Of a DNA stretch of 64,000 nt, positions 26,111 to 36,554 are shown in pieces. The DNA is taken from NCBI RefSeq assembly GCF_030129945.1, contig NZ_JARRAF010000004.1, positions 1 to 64,000 of the forward strand, read 5' to 3'. The stretch's first letter is position 1. The number at the start of each line of letters is the position of its first letter. The stretch is from Parachitinimonas caeni. GTDB lineage: Bacteria; Pseudomonadota; Gammaproteobacteria; Burkholderiales; Chitinimonadaceae. The translations under genes and the position numbers were made by a program. The notes below the pieces were generated by a model that saw nothing but the letters and a program-made list of their open reading frames with translations, made no database searches and was not told the DNA's origin.

Positions 26111-27174
26111 TGGCGGTTATCAACCTGCGCGACGTCAATCGGGATAATTGGCGTGCCTGTGCGGCTCTGACACTGGCCCCGGCACAGCAAGACTGGGTGG
26201 CGCCAAATATGGCGTCTCTGGCTGAAGCCGGTTTTGAGCCGCACTATCGACCGCGAGCCATCTATGCCGACGATGTGCTGGTGGGATTTTTGATGTACTG
26301 CCCGGATATCGAATCGGACGACGCCAAACGGTTCTGGTTGTTTCGCTTCATGGTGGACGCCCGCTATCAGCAGCGTGGCTATGGGCGTCAGGCACTGGCG
26401 CTGGCTATTGCTGAAATGCGAGCGCTGGGCGCCGCTACCATTCGCATTCCCTTCAAGCCCGATAACCTTGCAGCGGCCAGCCTGTACGCGGCAGCGGGTT
26501 TTGTGCCGACAGGGGAGCGTGATGAGGCCGGCGACGTTCTGGCAGACCTGAGTTGGCCGGAATCTGAGGGAGTGCCGCATCAAGAGCCGGCCGCCGGGAA
26601 CCTGCAGAATCATCTGCAGTTCTTGCTGGAGTTGGAGAAGCTGAAAGCCATCCTGCGCAAGACGCGACCAATTGGACTGGAGCGCTATGAAAATAGCGCG
26701 GAGCATAGCTGGCATGTCTCGCTGATGGCGATACTGTTGGCCGAGCATGCCGAGCCGCAAGTAGACATCGCCCGTGTGGTGAAAATGCTCTTGCTGCACG
26801 ACATCGTGGAAATCGATGCCGACGACACCTTCCTGTACGACGAGGTCGCGGCACAAGCCAAGGCCGGCAAGGAAGTGCAGGCCGCCCAACGGCTGTTCGG
26901 CATGTTGCCACCGGCCCAGGCGGCTGATTTCATGGCAGCCTGGCAGGAATACGAAACACGGGCCACGCCGGAAGGGCGTTTCGCCTATGCCTGCGACCGG
27001 ATGTTGCCGGTTCTGCAGAACCTCGAAACGCAAGGTCGAACCTGGCGGGAACATCAGGTGCGGCTGGAGCAGGTTCTGAACAAGAATCAAGTGATCAATG
27101 ATGCGGCACCGCGACTCTGGCAATACCTGCGTGCCCGTCTTCAGACCGCCAAGATGGAAGGATGGCTGGATTGA
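26110..27174 (+). CDS. GNAT acetyltransferase fused to HD-domain phosphohydrolase
   Basis: The 354-residue protein joins two known folds in one frame. Residues 1-150 are a GNAT domain close to the diamine/spermidine acetyltransferase group, with acetyl-CoA motif QQRGYGRQ (87-94). Residues about 165-354 are an HD domain of the YfbR/5'-deoxynucleotidase type, with ENSAEHSWH (195-202) and LLLHDIVE (227-234; the HD pair is 230-231). No stop or frame change lies between them. The gene starts inside the glnS stop, so it is co-translated with it. The acetyl acceptor and phosphohydrolase substrate are unknown. Confidence 0.88.
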   Translation: MAVINLRDVNRDNWRACAALTLAPAQQDWVAPNMASLAEAGFEPHYRPRAIYADDVLVGFLMYCPDIESDDAKRFWLFRFMVDARYQQRGYGRQALALAIAEMRALGAATIRIPFKPDNLAAASLYAAAGFVPTGERDEAGDVLADLSWPESEGVPHQEPAAGNLQNHLQFLLELEKLKAILRKTRPIGLERYENSAEHSWHVSLMAILLAEHAEPQVDIARVVKMLLLHDIVEIDADDTFLYDEVAAQAKAGKEVQAAQRLFGMLPPAQAADFMAAWQEYETRATPEGRFAYACDRMLPVLQNLETQGRTWREHQVRLEQVLNKNQVINDAAPRLWQYLRARLQTAKMEGWLD

Positions 27175-27287
27175 GGCGAGCACCCCGGTTTCTCGCATTG
27201 TTTGCCCAATTTAATGATATGTGCGGGTTGGTCGCGCGCTGGTTTGACTGCCGGCCAGCCTGAGATGTCCTGAGTGATAGGAATCCT

Positions 27288-28349
27288 GTGAGTACCTTAA
27301 AGAACGATACTTTCCTGCGTGCCTTGTTGCGCGAACCCACTGAATACACCCCTATCTGGATCATGCGTCAGGCGGGGCGTTATCTGCCTGAGTATTGCGA
27401 GACACGCCGCCGCGCCGGCTCCTTCCTTACGCTGTGCAAAAGCCCGGATATGGCCACAGAAGTGACGCTGCAACCGCTGGCCCGTTACCCGCTTGATGCG
27501 GCAATCCTGTTTTCGGACATCCTGACGATTCCGGATGCGATGGGCTTGGGCCTGTATTTTGCAGAAGGTGAGGGGCCTAAATTTGAGCGGCCTTTGCGTG
27601 AGGAGTGGGAGATCCGTAACCTGGCCGCCCCCGATCCGACCGATCGACTGGGCTATGTTATCGACGCCGTACGCCAGATTCGTAAAGCGCTTGATGGCAG
27701 TGTGCCCTTGATTGGCTTTTCGGGCAGCCCGTTCACCCTCGCGTGTTACATGATCGAAGGCGGGGGCTCTGATACCTTCTCCAGGGTCAAGACCATGCTG
27801 TATGACCGGCCGGATCTGCTTGATCACATCCTGGCAGTGAATGCCGAGGCGGTGACCAGCTATCTGAATGCCCAGATCGAAGCCGGAGCGCAGGCAGTCA
27901 TGATTTTCGATTCCTGGGGCGGCGCACTGGCGGCTGGCAAGTATCAGCGCTTCTCGTTGAAGTACATGAAGCAGGTGGTAGATGGTCTGACCCGCGAGAA
28001 AGATGGCCGCAAAGTGCCGGTTATCGTCTTCACCAAAGGCGGTGGGCTGTGGTTGGAAGAGATCGCGGCAATCGGTTGTGACGGGCTTGGCCTTGACTGG
28101 ACGGTTGATCTGGGTGATGCCCGGCGTCGGGTGGGCCGTCGGGTCGCCCTGCAAGGCAACCTCGACCCGAATTCGCTATTTGCCTCACCCCAAGCCATCG
28201 AAGCAGAAGTTGCCCAGTTGCTGGCAAGCTATGGTGCCGGTTCCGGGCACGTATTCAATCTTGGGCACGGCGTATCGCAGTTCACCAAGCCTGAGCATGT
28301 GGGCGCATTGGTCGAAGCAGTACATCGGCTGTCGCGTGCTTATCACTGA
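27288..28349 (+). CDS. hemE: Uroporphyrinogen decarboxylase
   Basis: The 353-residue protein starts at a GTG (27288) and shows the family N-terminus [16 protein letters not shown], with active-site segments [11 protein letters not shown] and FDSWGGAL. It is full length. It removes four carboxyl groups from uroporphyrinogen III to give coproporphyrinogen III in haem biosynthesis. The GTG follows TAGGAATCCT, a fair ribosome site. The downstream region holds DnaA boxes. Confidence 0.97.
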   Translation: MSTLKNDTFLRALLREPTEYTPIWIMRQAGRYLPEYCETRRRAGSFLTLCKSPDMATEVTLQPLARYPLDAAILFSDILTIPDAMGLGLYFAEGEGPKFERPLREEWEIRNLAAPDPTDRLGYVIDAVRQIRKALDGSVPLIGFSGSPFTLACYMIEGGGSDTFSRVKTMLYDRPDLLDHILAVNAEAVTSYLNAQIEAGAQAVMIFDSWGGALAAGKYQRFSLKYMKQVVDGLTREKDGRKVPVIVFTKGGGLWLEEIAAIGCDGLGLDWTVDLGDARRRVGRRVALQGNLDPNSLFASPQAIEAEVAQLLASYGAGSGHVFNLGHGVSQFTKPEHVGALVEAVHRLSRAYH

Positions 28350-28403
28350 TTCTGCATTCAGAATGCCGCAAAACAGACCTTGATGGGGATCGGCTTCCTT
28401 TCA

Positions 28404-28421
28404 GGGTCTGTTGGCGTTTGG
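28404..28421. repeat. Degenerate terminal repeat remnant
   Basis: GGGTCTGTTGGCGTTTGG resembles the outer end GGCTCTGTTGACGTTTTG of the MITE-like family with four changes. It may be a decayed end. Confidence 0.35.
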
Positions 28422-28629
28422 CAGCGCCAGGGGGGAGCGGACCTCTCGACCAAGAGCCGGATTGCGATCAGCAAGGCTGGTATGTGTAATGACCGCCCTG
28501 AAATTCGGCCAAACGGGCCATATTAGCCGAATGGCTACTTTTCGAGCTTGGCTGAATAATAAAAAAGTCTTTTTGAAACATTGGTTTATGGGCATTTGTT
28601 AATCCCTTGCGCGGGTTGTGTCGCCTAAC

Positions 28630-28840
28630 TTATGCACACAGTTCGAATCTGGAAAATTTGCACCTGTCAAGCCCTGAAAAACACATTCACGTAGAATCTG
28701 CTGCTGATTAATACATTGATTTTTAAGTATTTTAATTTTCGCCTAAGTTTTGAACAAGCTAGGACTTTGCTTGATGGATCTTGGGTTTAGCGCGTTTCCC
28801 CAGTCTTATTCACAAGCTTATCCACAGAACCTGTGGAAAG
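28630..28840. promoter_or_regulatory. DnaA-box cluster beside AT-rich DNA (candidate origin or DnaA-controlled site)
   Basis: Three exact matches to TTATNCACA lie on the plus strand: TTATGCACA (28630-28638), TTATTCACA (28806-28814) and TTATCCACA (28818-28826). A weaker inverted site, TGTGGAAAG, is at 28832-28840. The DNA between the first and second boxes, around 28700-28755, is strongly AT-rich and could unwind. The site lies between hemE and priA. dnaA, dnaN, gyrB and rpmH are not in the window. It may be oriC, a DnaA-titration site, or a DnaA-regulated priA promoter. Confidence 0.5.
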
Positions 28841-29002
28841 AATGCAAACCCGCCTCCCTCAAGGCTTTGCTGCCGATAGCCCGCATGCGACAGTGATCAA
28901 GCGGCTATAAAAAGCACGAGCATTCGCAATGGCGCCGCTTGGTGTTTTTCGCTACCGGAGCCGTGCCTCAGAAATCAGCAATTCCAACCCAGGTGAGTCT
29001 GA

Positions 29003-31159
29003 ATGTACGCAAATGTTGTGCTGGACGTACCGCTGGCCAAGGCTTTCGACTACCACGCCCCAGAGCTGACACACGCTGATATCGGTCGTAGGGTGTTGGT
29101 GCCCTTTGGCAACAAGCTCAGGGTGGGGCTGGTGGTGGGAGTGTCGAGCCAGCCCGAATACGCCAGTGAACGCATAAAAGCCCTCTCTGCAGTGCTGACT
29201 GACATGCCGCCACTTGGCGAGGATTTGCTGCAGCTATTTCGTTTTTGCAGCAATTACTATCAGCATCCGCTCGGACAGGTGGTATTCACCGCCTTGCCCG
29301 GCCGGTTGCGCGATCCCAAGCCCTTTGCGACGCGAGAGCGCTGGCGATATCAGTTGCAGTCGGTGCAAGCGTTGATTGCGCAGCTGCCAGCTAGGGCGAT
29401 TTTGCAGCATCGGCTGGCCAGCTTATTGACCGAGCCTCGTAGCGAAGCAGAAATCCGGCAGATTTCACCAGGGGCATGGAAGATCGTGCGGGAGTGGCTT
29501 GCTGCGGGCTGGGTGACAACAGTGACCGAAGCCCCGGTATCGGTTTCAGCTGAGGCTGGCAAACCTTTGAACGCCGAGCAACAGGCGGCCGTGGCTGAAA
29601 TTGCCGCAATACGCGGGTTTCAGCCATTTCTGTTGTTCGGGATTACAGGCAGTGGCAAGACCGAGGTCTATCTGGAGGCCATTGCCAACGTGCTACGCCA
29701 GGGCCGGCAGGCGTTGGTGCTGGTGCCGGAAATCAACCTTACCCCCCAGCTACAGTCCCGATTTGCCGGTCGCTTTCCCGGCGTGAACCTGGTGAATCTG
29801 CATAGCTCCGTGGCCGATGCCGAGCGTGCCGCCAACTGGCTGCAGGCGGCGCGTGGAGAGGCTGCCATCGTGTTGGGTACCCGGCTGTCAGTTTTCGCGC
29901 CCATGCCCAAGCTCGGCATCATCGTGGTGGATGAAGAGCATGACAGTTCCTTCAAGCAACAGGACGGATTGCGCTATTCAGCCAGGGATCTGGCGGTATG
30001 GCGGGCTCATCAGCGCCAGGTTCCCATTGTGCTCGGTTCCGCCACGCCCAGCCTCGAAAGTTGGTACAACGCGCAAAACGGGCGCTATCGCCGACTGGAT
30101 CTTCATCAACGGGCCGTAGCAGGCGCTCAGCCGCCGAATGTCCGACTAATCTCCACCAAGCATGTCGAGTTGCAGGATGGGCTGCATCCCTTTGTCTGGT
30201 CCGAATTATCCGAACGGTTAAGTCGGCGTGAGCAGGTGCTGGTATTCGTCAACCGACGTGGCTACTCCCCGGTGCTGTTTTGCGGGGAGTGTGGTTGGAT
30301 GGCCGCATGCACCCAGTGCACGGCCCGGATGACCGTGCACCTGTCCGAACGGCGTCTGCGCTGCCATTACTGCGGAGCGGATAGCGCGATTCCCCGTGCA
30401 TGTCCCGGCTGCGGCAATGCGGATCTGCACCCCTTGGGACACGGTACCCAGCGGCTCGAAGCCGCGCTGAGCTCGCGCTTTCCTCATGCCAGGGTTTTGC
30501 GGGTGGATCGAGATACCACTCGCCAGAAAGGCAGCTTCGAATCCGCGCTGGATGCGGTACATGGCGGCAAGGTAGACATTCTGGTCGGCACCCAGATGCT
30601 GGCAAAAGGGCACGACTTTCCCCGGCTGTCCCTGGTGGTTGTTGTCAACGCCGATGCAGGCTTGTATAGCGCAGACTATAGAGCTGCAGAAAGGCTTTAT
30701 GCTCAACTTGTACAGGTTTCTGGTCGTGCTGGCCGAGCCCAGATCAGCGGGGATGTGCTGGTGCAGACCGATTTTGCGGAACACCCACTCTATGCCGCTC
30801 TGGTGGCGCAGGACTTTCCGGCCTTCGCAGATTTTCAGCTGGCCGATCGGCGCGTTGCGGGTTTTCCGCCTTTTCGGCATCAGGCTGTTCTGCGTGCCGA
30901 GGCAGCCAAGCTCGAAATAGCCATGCAGTTTTTACAGGAAGCTACGGCGTTGGCACCTGACGTCTCCGGGGTGACGATTTATGACCCCGTACCGGCTAGC
31001 CTCACCCGTTTGGCGGGTATGGAGCGTGCGCACATTCTGATTCAGAGCGCCTCGCGGCCGGCACTGCAAAACCTGTTGACCACCTGGCAAACATCGCTGC
31101 GTGATATCAAGACCCGGCAGCTTCGCTGGGCACTCGATGTCGATCCGCAAGAATTTTAG
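29003..31159 (+). CDS. priA: Primosomal protein N', replication-restart helicase
   Basis: The 718-residue protein has the 3'-DNA-binding and winged-helix N-terminal half, a DEAD-like helicase core with GITGSGKTE (about 213-221) and DEEH (about 310), and the inserted zinc-binding region with four CxxC pairs (CGEC, CTQC, CHYC, CPGC; from about 427). It reloads DnaB at stalled forks. The ATG follows AGGTGAGTCTGA. It is transcribed away from the DnaA-box cluster just upstream. Confidence 0.97.
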   Translation: MYANVVLDVPLAKAFDYHAPELTHADIGRRVLVPFGNKLRVGLVVGVSSQPEYASERIKALSAVLTDMPPLGEDLLQLFRFCSNYYQHPLGQVVFTALPGRLRDPKPFATRERWRYQLQSVQALIAQLPARAILQHRLASLLTEPRSEAEIRQISPGAWKIVREWLAAGWVTTVTEAPVSVSAEAGKPLNAEQQAAVAEIAAIRGFQPFLLFGITGSGKTEVYLEAIANVLRQGRQALVLVPEINLTPQLQSRFAGRFPGVNLVNLHSSVADAERAANWLQAARGEAAIVLGTRLSVFAPMPKLGIIVVDEEHDSSFKQQDGLRYSARDLAVWRAHQRQVPIVLGSATPSLESWYNAQNGRYRRLDLHQRAVAGAQPPNVRLISTKHVELQDGLHPFVWSELSERLSRREQVLVFVNRRGYSPVLFCGECGWMAACTQCTARMTVHLSERRLRCHYCGADSAIPRACPGCGNADLHPLGHGTQRLEAALSSRFPHARVLRVDRDTTRQKGSFESALDAVHGGKVDILVGTQMLAKGHDFPRLSLVVVVNADAGLYSADYRAAERLYAQLVQVSGRAGRAQISGDVLVQTDFAEHPLYAALVAQDFPAFADFQLADRRVAGFPPFRHQAVLRAEAAKLEIAMQFLQEATALAPDVSGVTIYDPVPASLTRLAGMERAHILIQSASRPALQNLLTTWQTSLRDIKTRQLRWALDVDPQEF

Positions 31160-31500
31160 ATTGTCCAACATAAGGGTTTTCCCACCCCTTTTTTTGCACC
31201 GAACTGGTGCGGTGTAGGTTCTTGTGTGCGTTGCGTATTGGCTTATCTTGTTGAAATGAATGAATAATTTAAATTGCACTATTGCAGTGCATCAAAACTC
31301 ATTGTTCGGAATGATTGACAGACAGGAAATGTCACGTTTACCTTAGGGACGCCTTGTAGAGAAAAGTCACAAATCGAAAAGCGGCCCGATTCTTGTTTCG
31401 GAGACATGTCGGGTAAAGCGGAAATAAATCCGACGCTGGATGAACGAGCTACTGGGCGCAGAGAAACTATCCAACCATTTGAGAACGACGGAGTGAATCA
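31160..31500. other. Intergenic region upstream of the subtilase gene
   Basis: About 340 bp, AT-rich around 31240-31300, with a 6-bp inverted repeat TGCACT-ATTGC-AGTGCA (31275-31291) that could be an operator. A GGAG Shine-Dalgarno sits just before the ATG at 31501. No ORF is seen. Confidence 0.35.
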
Positions 31501-33036
31501 ATGAGGCTGACTGCTTCCCACCAAGCAATTCTTCTGGCTTTTGCAGGCGTTGTTGCTGCATCTTCTGTTGCCCACGCTGCTGCTCCAGCACCGCGTTACA
31601 TTGTTACCTTCAAGCAAGACCAGGAATCGCTGTCCAAAGCAGCAAGCGTCCGTGCTTATGGTGAAGTGAAGCGCGAGTTGGCTGAGCACGGTTCTGTTGC
31701 AATGGAACTGTCCGCATCAGCATTGAAGTCTGTTCAGAATCACCCCAGCGTAGCTTCTGTTGAAGTCGATGCACCTCGCTACCCCCTGTCGAACGAACTG
31801 GCTGCAGCAGGCCAAGTAGTTCCTTACGGCATCAAGATGGTTCAGGCTGATCTGCTCAGCGATGCCAATGCAGGCAACCGCAAGGTTTGTATCATTGACT
31901 CTGGTTACGATCTCTCTCACGAAGATTTGGCTGCAAACAACGTTACTGGTGACGACGACCCATTGGGCACAGGCAAGTGGTCCGTCCCTGGTGGCCCCCA
32001 CGGTACCCACGTGGCTGGCACCATCGCTGGCATCAACAATGCCGTTGGCGTTGTAGGCGTATTGCCGAACAAAAAAGTTAAGCTGCACATTGTTAAAGTA
32101 TTCAGCGAAGGTGGCTGGGCTTACTCGTCCGACCTGGTTGCTGCAACTGACAAGTGCAAGGCCGCTGGTTCCAACATCATCAGCATGAGCTTGGGCGGTG
32201 CTGCATACAGCTCTGCCGAGAAGAAAGCATTCGACAAGCTGCTGTCCGCTGGCGTTCTGTCAATCGCTGCTGCTGGTAACGATGGCAACAGCACCATGTC
32301 CTACCCCGCTTCGTACCCCGCTGTAATGTCTGTTGCAGCGCTGAACGACAAGAAGGAATGGGCTGACTTCTCCCAGTACAACAGCGCTGTAGCGATTGCT
32401 GCTCCAGGTGTTGACGTACTGTCGTCCGTAACCATGGGCGAAGGCCGTGATGCTACGCTGACCGTTGATGGCGCAGCAGTAACCGCTTCTGTTTTCACTG
32501 GCTCCCCAGTGAAGACTGCATCGGCAGCTCTGGCTGATTGCGGTATCGCAGACAGCGTATGTAAAGATGTGTCGGGCAAGGTTTGTCTGATTCAGCGTGG
32601 CACTGTCAGCTTCGCAGTCAAGGTCAAGAACTGCCAGTCCGGTGGTGGTATCGGCGCTATCGTTTACAACAACGCTGCTGGCATGCTGAACGGCACGCTG
32701 GGTACTGAAGTTGTATCGATCCCGGCTCTGGGTGTTTCCGACACTGACGGCGCAGCTTTGAAGGCCAAGCTGGGCAAGACTGCTAATGCAGCAGTTGTTG
32801 CAACCAACTACTCCAAGATGAACGGTACATCGATGGCAACACCGCATGTATCTGCTGTTGCTGCCCTGGTATGGAGCTACTTCCCGACCTGTACAGCTTC
32901 CAACGTGCGTAAGGCTCTGCAAGCAACTGCAGAAGACCTGGGTGCATTGGGCCGTGACACCAAGTACGGCTACGGTCTGGTTCGCGCCAAGGCCGCTAAG
33001 GACTACATCAGCAAGTACGGCTGCCAAGGTCTGTAA
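31501..33036 (+). CDS. Secreted S8 family serine peptidase with PA domain
   Basis: The 511-residue precursor has a signal peptide (about 1-27), an I9-type propeptide (about 31-93), and a subtilase domain with Asp133 (CIIDSGYDLSHEDL), His167 (GPHGTHVAGT), Asn260 (AAGND) and Ser444 (NGTSMATPHV). A protease-associated domain is inserted at about 330-430. Several Cys pairs suggest disulfides. It should be a secreted broad-range protease. Codon use differs from neighbours: many third positions are T or A (GCT, GTT, GTA, GCA), which may reflect high expression or transfer. A strong terminator follows. Confidence 0.95.
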   Translation: MRLTASHQAILLAFAGVVAASSVAHAAAPAPRYIVTFKQDQESLSKAASVRAYGEVKRELAEHGSVAMELSASALKSVQNHPSVASVEVDAPRYPLSNELAAAGQVVPYGIKMVQADLLSDANAGNRKVCIIDSGYDLSHEDLAANNVTGDDDPLGTGKWSVPGGPHGTHVAGTIAGINNAVGVVGVLPNKKVKLHIVKVFSEGGWAYSSDLVAATDKCKAAGSNIISMSLGGAAYSSAEKKAFDKLLSAGVLSIAAAGNDGNSTMSYPASYPAVMSVAALNDKKEWADFSQYNSAVAIAAPGVDVLSSVTMGEGRDATLTVDGAAVTASVFTGSPVKTASAALADCGIADSVCKDVSGKVCLIQRGTVSFAVKVKNCQSGGGIGAIVYNNAAGMLNGTLGTEVVSIPALGVSDTDGAALKAKLGKTANAAVVATNYSKMNGTSMATPHVSAVAALVWSYFPTCTASNVRKALQATAEDLGALGRDTKYGYGLVRAKAAKDYISKYGCQGL

Positions 33037-33080
33037 TCTCTACTGCGGGCTGATTTCAGCTCGTGGAAATGTTGGAAACA

Positions 33081-33113
33081 AAAACGGGGCGGAAACGCCC
33101 CGTTTTTGTTTTT
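33081..33113 (+). terminator. Rho-independent terminator after the subtilase gene
   Basis: Perfect 11-bp stem AAAACGGGGCG / CGCCCCGTTTT with a GAAA tetraloop and a T-rich tail (TTTTTGTTTTT). Confidence 0.93.
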
Positions 33114-33212
33114 ATATGGGACGCTATATAAAATCAGGGTCGGATGGATTGGTTTGTGCTATTTCCTCTGGCTCTCCTCAAACAAAATGCGTCATTTCCC
33201 CTTTCAAAGAAA

Positions 33213-34655
33213 ATGTCTTCTTTTCTACGCATCTCTTTAATTTATATCGTCATTATATTTAGCATTCCAACGGCCTGGGCGCGACAGCCTCTAGGCAGCA
33301 AAGCCATTCCTCCTGGCGTAAAGCAGGCATTGGCCAAACAGCGAATACCTCTGATGTCGCTGGGGTTGGCGGTGCTGGATCCCGAAGGGCGGCCCCTGCT
33401 GATGCATCAGGCAGACAAGGCTTTCAATCCAGCTTCCACCATGAAGCTGCTGACGACCTTCGCTGCGCTGGATTTACTCGGGCCGGCGCATCAGTGGCGC
33501 ACCGAGTTGTGGAGTACCGCGCCGGTAGTCAATGGGGTACTCAAAGGTGATCTTTATATTAAAGGTCAGGGAGACCCCAAGCTGACGATTGAGTCTATGT
33601 GGTTATTGCTGCGAAAGCTGCGGGCGGCGGGGATTCATACCATCGAAGGTCGGCTGGTTCAGGATCGGACAGCGTTTGGCCAAGTTGCGGTGGAGAATGA
33701 AGCCCAATTCGATGAGCAACCGGAGCGAGCCTATAACGTCAAGCCAGACGCATTGCTGATCAATTTCAAGGCAGTCGGTCTCGACATTCAGTCGGACTCG
33801 CAAAAAATTGTCGCCCGTTATGAACCTGCACTGTTCGGGGTGGCGCTGGATAATCAACTCGCGCTGGTTGATGGTGATTGCGAGCTTTGGCGCAGTGGCA
33901 TGGAGCGTGTAAGGATTGAGGGAAGGCGCCTGCTACTGGCTGGTCGCTTTCCCCGTCAGTGTCATCAGCTGTTTTATACCGGGCTGCTGACGCATTTTGA
34001 GTTTGATGATCTATTGATCCGCGCTCTATGGAGCGAGATGGGCGGCAAGCTGATCGGAGAAGGGGCCGACGGCCGGGTGCCAGCAGAGGCCCATCTGATC
34101 GCCGCACACGCTTCTTCCCCCTTGGCGGAGCTGGTGCGGGATATCAACAAAGTCAGTAACAATGTGATGGCCAGGCAGTTATTTCTTGGATTGGGCGTGG
34201 GGCGGGATGATACGCAACCATTGCGTACCAATGCCCGTTTGGCGGTAGAAAGCTGGTTGCATGGCCAGAACCTGCGTTTTCCTGAGCTGGTTCTGGAAAA
34301 TGGCTCGGGATTATCTCGAAGCGAGCAGATCAGCCCTGCGCATCTGGCCAGCCTGCTGCAGCTGGCGCGAAACCACCGATATGGGCCTGAATTGATGGCG
34401 TCGCTGCCGATTGCCGGGGTTGATGGTACCTTGCGCCGCCATTTTGTCGACACAGGTCTTGCCAGCGAGGTGCGCGCCAAGACGGGCTCGCTGGATAATG
34501 TCCGGGCCTTGGCGGGCTACGTGCGCGACCGGCAGGGACGTGGCCGCATCATGGTGGCCATGATCAACCATGATCGGGCCGAGGCCGCTTGGCCTGTGTT
34601 CGAAGCACTGGCAAAGTGGGTGGCGTCGGGAGGCAGTCGAACCCACGCGCGGTGA
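33213..34655 (+). CDS. dacB: D-alanyl-D-alanine carboxypeptidase/endopeptidase (PBP4, S13 family)
   Basis: The ATG at 33213 is preferred because it gives a clean signal peptide (MSSFLRISLIYIVIIFSIPT, then AWA); an upstream start at 33144 adds 23 residues. The ~480-residue protein has the three penicillin-binding motifs: STMK (75-78), SNN in DINKVSNNVMARQLFL, and KTG in AKTGSLDNVRALAGY. It removes the terminal D-Ala and cleaves crosslinks in periplasmic peptidoglycan. It stands alone, starting about 100 bp after the subtilase terminator. Confidence 0.95.
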   Translation: MSSFLRISLIYIVIIFSIPTAWARQPLGSKAIPPGVKQALAKQRIPLMSLGLAVLDPEGRPLLMHQADKAFNPASTMKLLTTFAALDLLGPAHQWRTELWSTAPVVNGVLKGDLYIKGQGDPKLTIESMWLLLRKLRAAGIHTIEGRLVQDRTAFGQVAVENEAQFDEQPERAYNVKPDALLINFKAVGLDIQSDSQKIVARYEPALFGVALDNQLALVDGDCELWRSGMERVRIEGRRLLLAGRFPRQCHQLFYTGLLTHFEFDDLLIRALWSEMGGKLIGEGADGRVPAEAHLIAAHASSPLAELVRDINKVSNNVMARQLFLGLGVGRDDTQPLRTNARLAVESWLHGQNLRFPELVLENGSGLSRSEQISPAHLASLLQLARNHRYGPELMASLPIAGVDGTLRRHFVDTGLASEVRAKTGSLDNVRALAGYVRDRQGRGRIMVAMINHDRAEAAWPVFEALAKWVASGGSRTHAR

Positions 34656-34901
34656 GGTAGGCTCACCCCGTGCCGGGTCTCTTGAGGGGCGGTGATGATC
34701 GGGAGTGTTCGCTCAAGGTCAATCATGGGTCAAGCCGCTTTGATGCCCAACTGCAAGGTGGGCCTAGGCTACTGCCTGCCTGTCTTCAGCCTGGTTTACC
34801 TGATCGGCTTTCAAAATGCCCCGTGCGCATGATGTAGGAAGGCCGGGGGCCTGCGCTGCTCTTGTAGAATCTCTACTTTCGTTTCCTCTATCGGAACTCG
34901 C

Positions 34902-36389
34902 ATGCAATATCAGGATCTCCGCGACTTTATCTCCCAGCTTGAAGCGATGGGGGAGTTGAAACGGGTCAAGGCTGCTGTATCCCCCGTGCTCGAAATGACT
35001 GAGGTGTGCGACCGCATGCTGCGACAAGCCGGGCCGGCACTCTTGTTCGAAAACGTGCCAAGCTATACCACGCCCGTGCTGGGCAATTTGTTTGGTACGC
35101 CGAGGCGAGTAGCGCTGGGGATGGGGGCGGACGAAGTATCGGCCTTGCGGGAAATTGGCAAGTTGCTGGCTTATTTGAAAGAACCGGAGCCGCCCAAAGG
35201 CTGGCGGGATGCCATAGATAAATGGCCCCTGTTGAAGCAAGTGCTGAATATGGCACCTAAGGAAGTGCGGTCGGCACCCTGTCAGGAAGTGGTGGTGGAG
35301 GGAAATGAAGTGGATCTTGGCAAGCTGCCGATCCAGCATTGCTGGCCCGGCGATGTGGCGCCATTGATCACCTGGGGGCTGGTGGTGACACGCGGCCCCT
35401 ATAAGAAGCGCCAGAATCTGGGGATTTACCGACAGCAGGTACTTGGTCGTAATCGTGTCATCATGCGCTGGCTGGCACACCGGGGTGGGGCGCTCGATTT
35501 TAGGGAATTTGCGCAGGCCAACCCTGGCAAGCCCTTCCCGATTTCTGTGGTCCTTGGTTGCGACCCCGCGACGATTCTCGGCGCGGTGACACCCGTGCCG
35601 GACTCGCTGTCTGAATATCAATTCGCAGGCCTGTTGCGGGGGTGTCGCACCGAACTGGTCAAGAGCCTAGGAAACGACCTGCAAGTACCGGCAAGAGCAG
35701 AGATCGTTCTGGAGGGACATATCTACCCCGATGCCAGCTCTCCCACCGGCTATGAGCAGGCGCTCGAAGGCCCGTATGGCGACCATACCGGTTATTACAA
35801 CGAGCAGGATTGGTTTCCGGTATTTACCATCGACCGCATCACGACACGCCGTAACCCGATCTACCACTCCACTTACACCGGCAAACCACCGGATGAGCCA
35901 GCGGTGCTAGGGGTAGCCCTGAACGAGGTATTTGTCCCCATCTTGCAAAAGCAGTTTGGCGAGATTGTGGATTTTTTCCTTCCACCAGAAGGGTGTTCAT
36001 ACCGCATGGCCGTGGTATCGATTCGCAAGCAGTATCCCGGCCACGCCAAGCGGGTGATGTTCGGTATCTGGTCCTTTCTGCGGCAGTTCATGTACACGAA
36101 GTTCATTATCGTCGTCGATGACGACGTAAATGTGCGTGACTGGAAGGAAGTGATGTGGGCTATCACCACCCGCATGGATCCGATGCGTGATACCACCCTT
36201 GTTGACAGCACGCCCATTGACTATCTGGATTTTGCCTCACCAGTATCGGGCCTCGGCTCCAAGATGGGGCTCGATGCCACCAATAAGTGGCCGGGCGAGA
36301 CGACGCGTGAGTGGGGCACCCCCATTGTCATGGATGAGGCGATAAAGCAGCGGGTGGACAGAATTTGGTCTGAAATCAACGTCATATAA
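34902..36389 (+). CDS. ubiD: 4-hydroxy-3-polyprenylbenzoate decarboxylase
   Basis: The 495-residue protein is full length and shows the UbiD pattern: [22 protein letters not shown] at the start, the prenyl-FMN/metal-binding region around [18 protein letters not shown], and the E-rich catalytic part [12 protein letters not shown]. It decarboxylates the aromatic precursor of ubiquinone using prenylated FMN made by UbiX. No other ubi gene is in the window. Confidence 0.96.
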   Translation: MQYQDLRDFISQLEAMGELKRVKAAVSPVLEMTEVCDRMLRQAGPALLFENVPSYTTPVLGNLFGTPRRVALGMGADEVSALREIGKLLAYLKEPEPPKGWRDAIDKWPLLKQVLNMAPKEVRSAPCQEVVVEGNEVDLGKLPIQHCWPGDVAPLITWGLVVTRGPYKKRQNLGIYRQQVLGRNRVIMRWLAHRGGALDFREFAQANPGKPFPISVVLGCDPATILGAVTPVPDSLSEYQFAGLLRGCRTELVKSLGNDLQVPARAEIVLEGHIYPDASSPTGYEQALEGPYGDHTGYYNEQDWFPVFTIDRITTRRNPIYHSTYTGKPPDEPAVLGVALNEVFVPILQKQFGEIVDFFLPPEGCSYRMAVVSIRKQYPGHAKRVMFGIWSFLRQFMYTKFIIVVDDDVNVRDWKEVMWAITTRMDPMRDTTLVDSTPIDYLDFASPVSGLGSKMGLDATNKWPGETTREWGTPIVMDEAIKQRVDRIWSEINVI

Positions 36390-36554
36390 CCACTCAAAAA
36401 GCACCAGTAATTACGGAACTGCCCACTTGGCTAGCAGGCGTGGGACGGCTATAACGTTACTAGCCGGCCCGCTTGACAACACAGGGAATTACTGAGTTGT
36501 CAGATGAGGTTTTGAGCCAACGCTTACTTAGTCTGTTTACTACAGGGGGTAGTC

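Noticed and set aside
28630-28660. tRNA-like GTTCGAATC
   Set aside because: A T-loop-like word only; no cloverleaf can be drawn around it.
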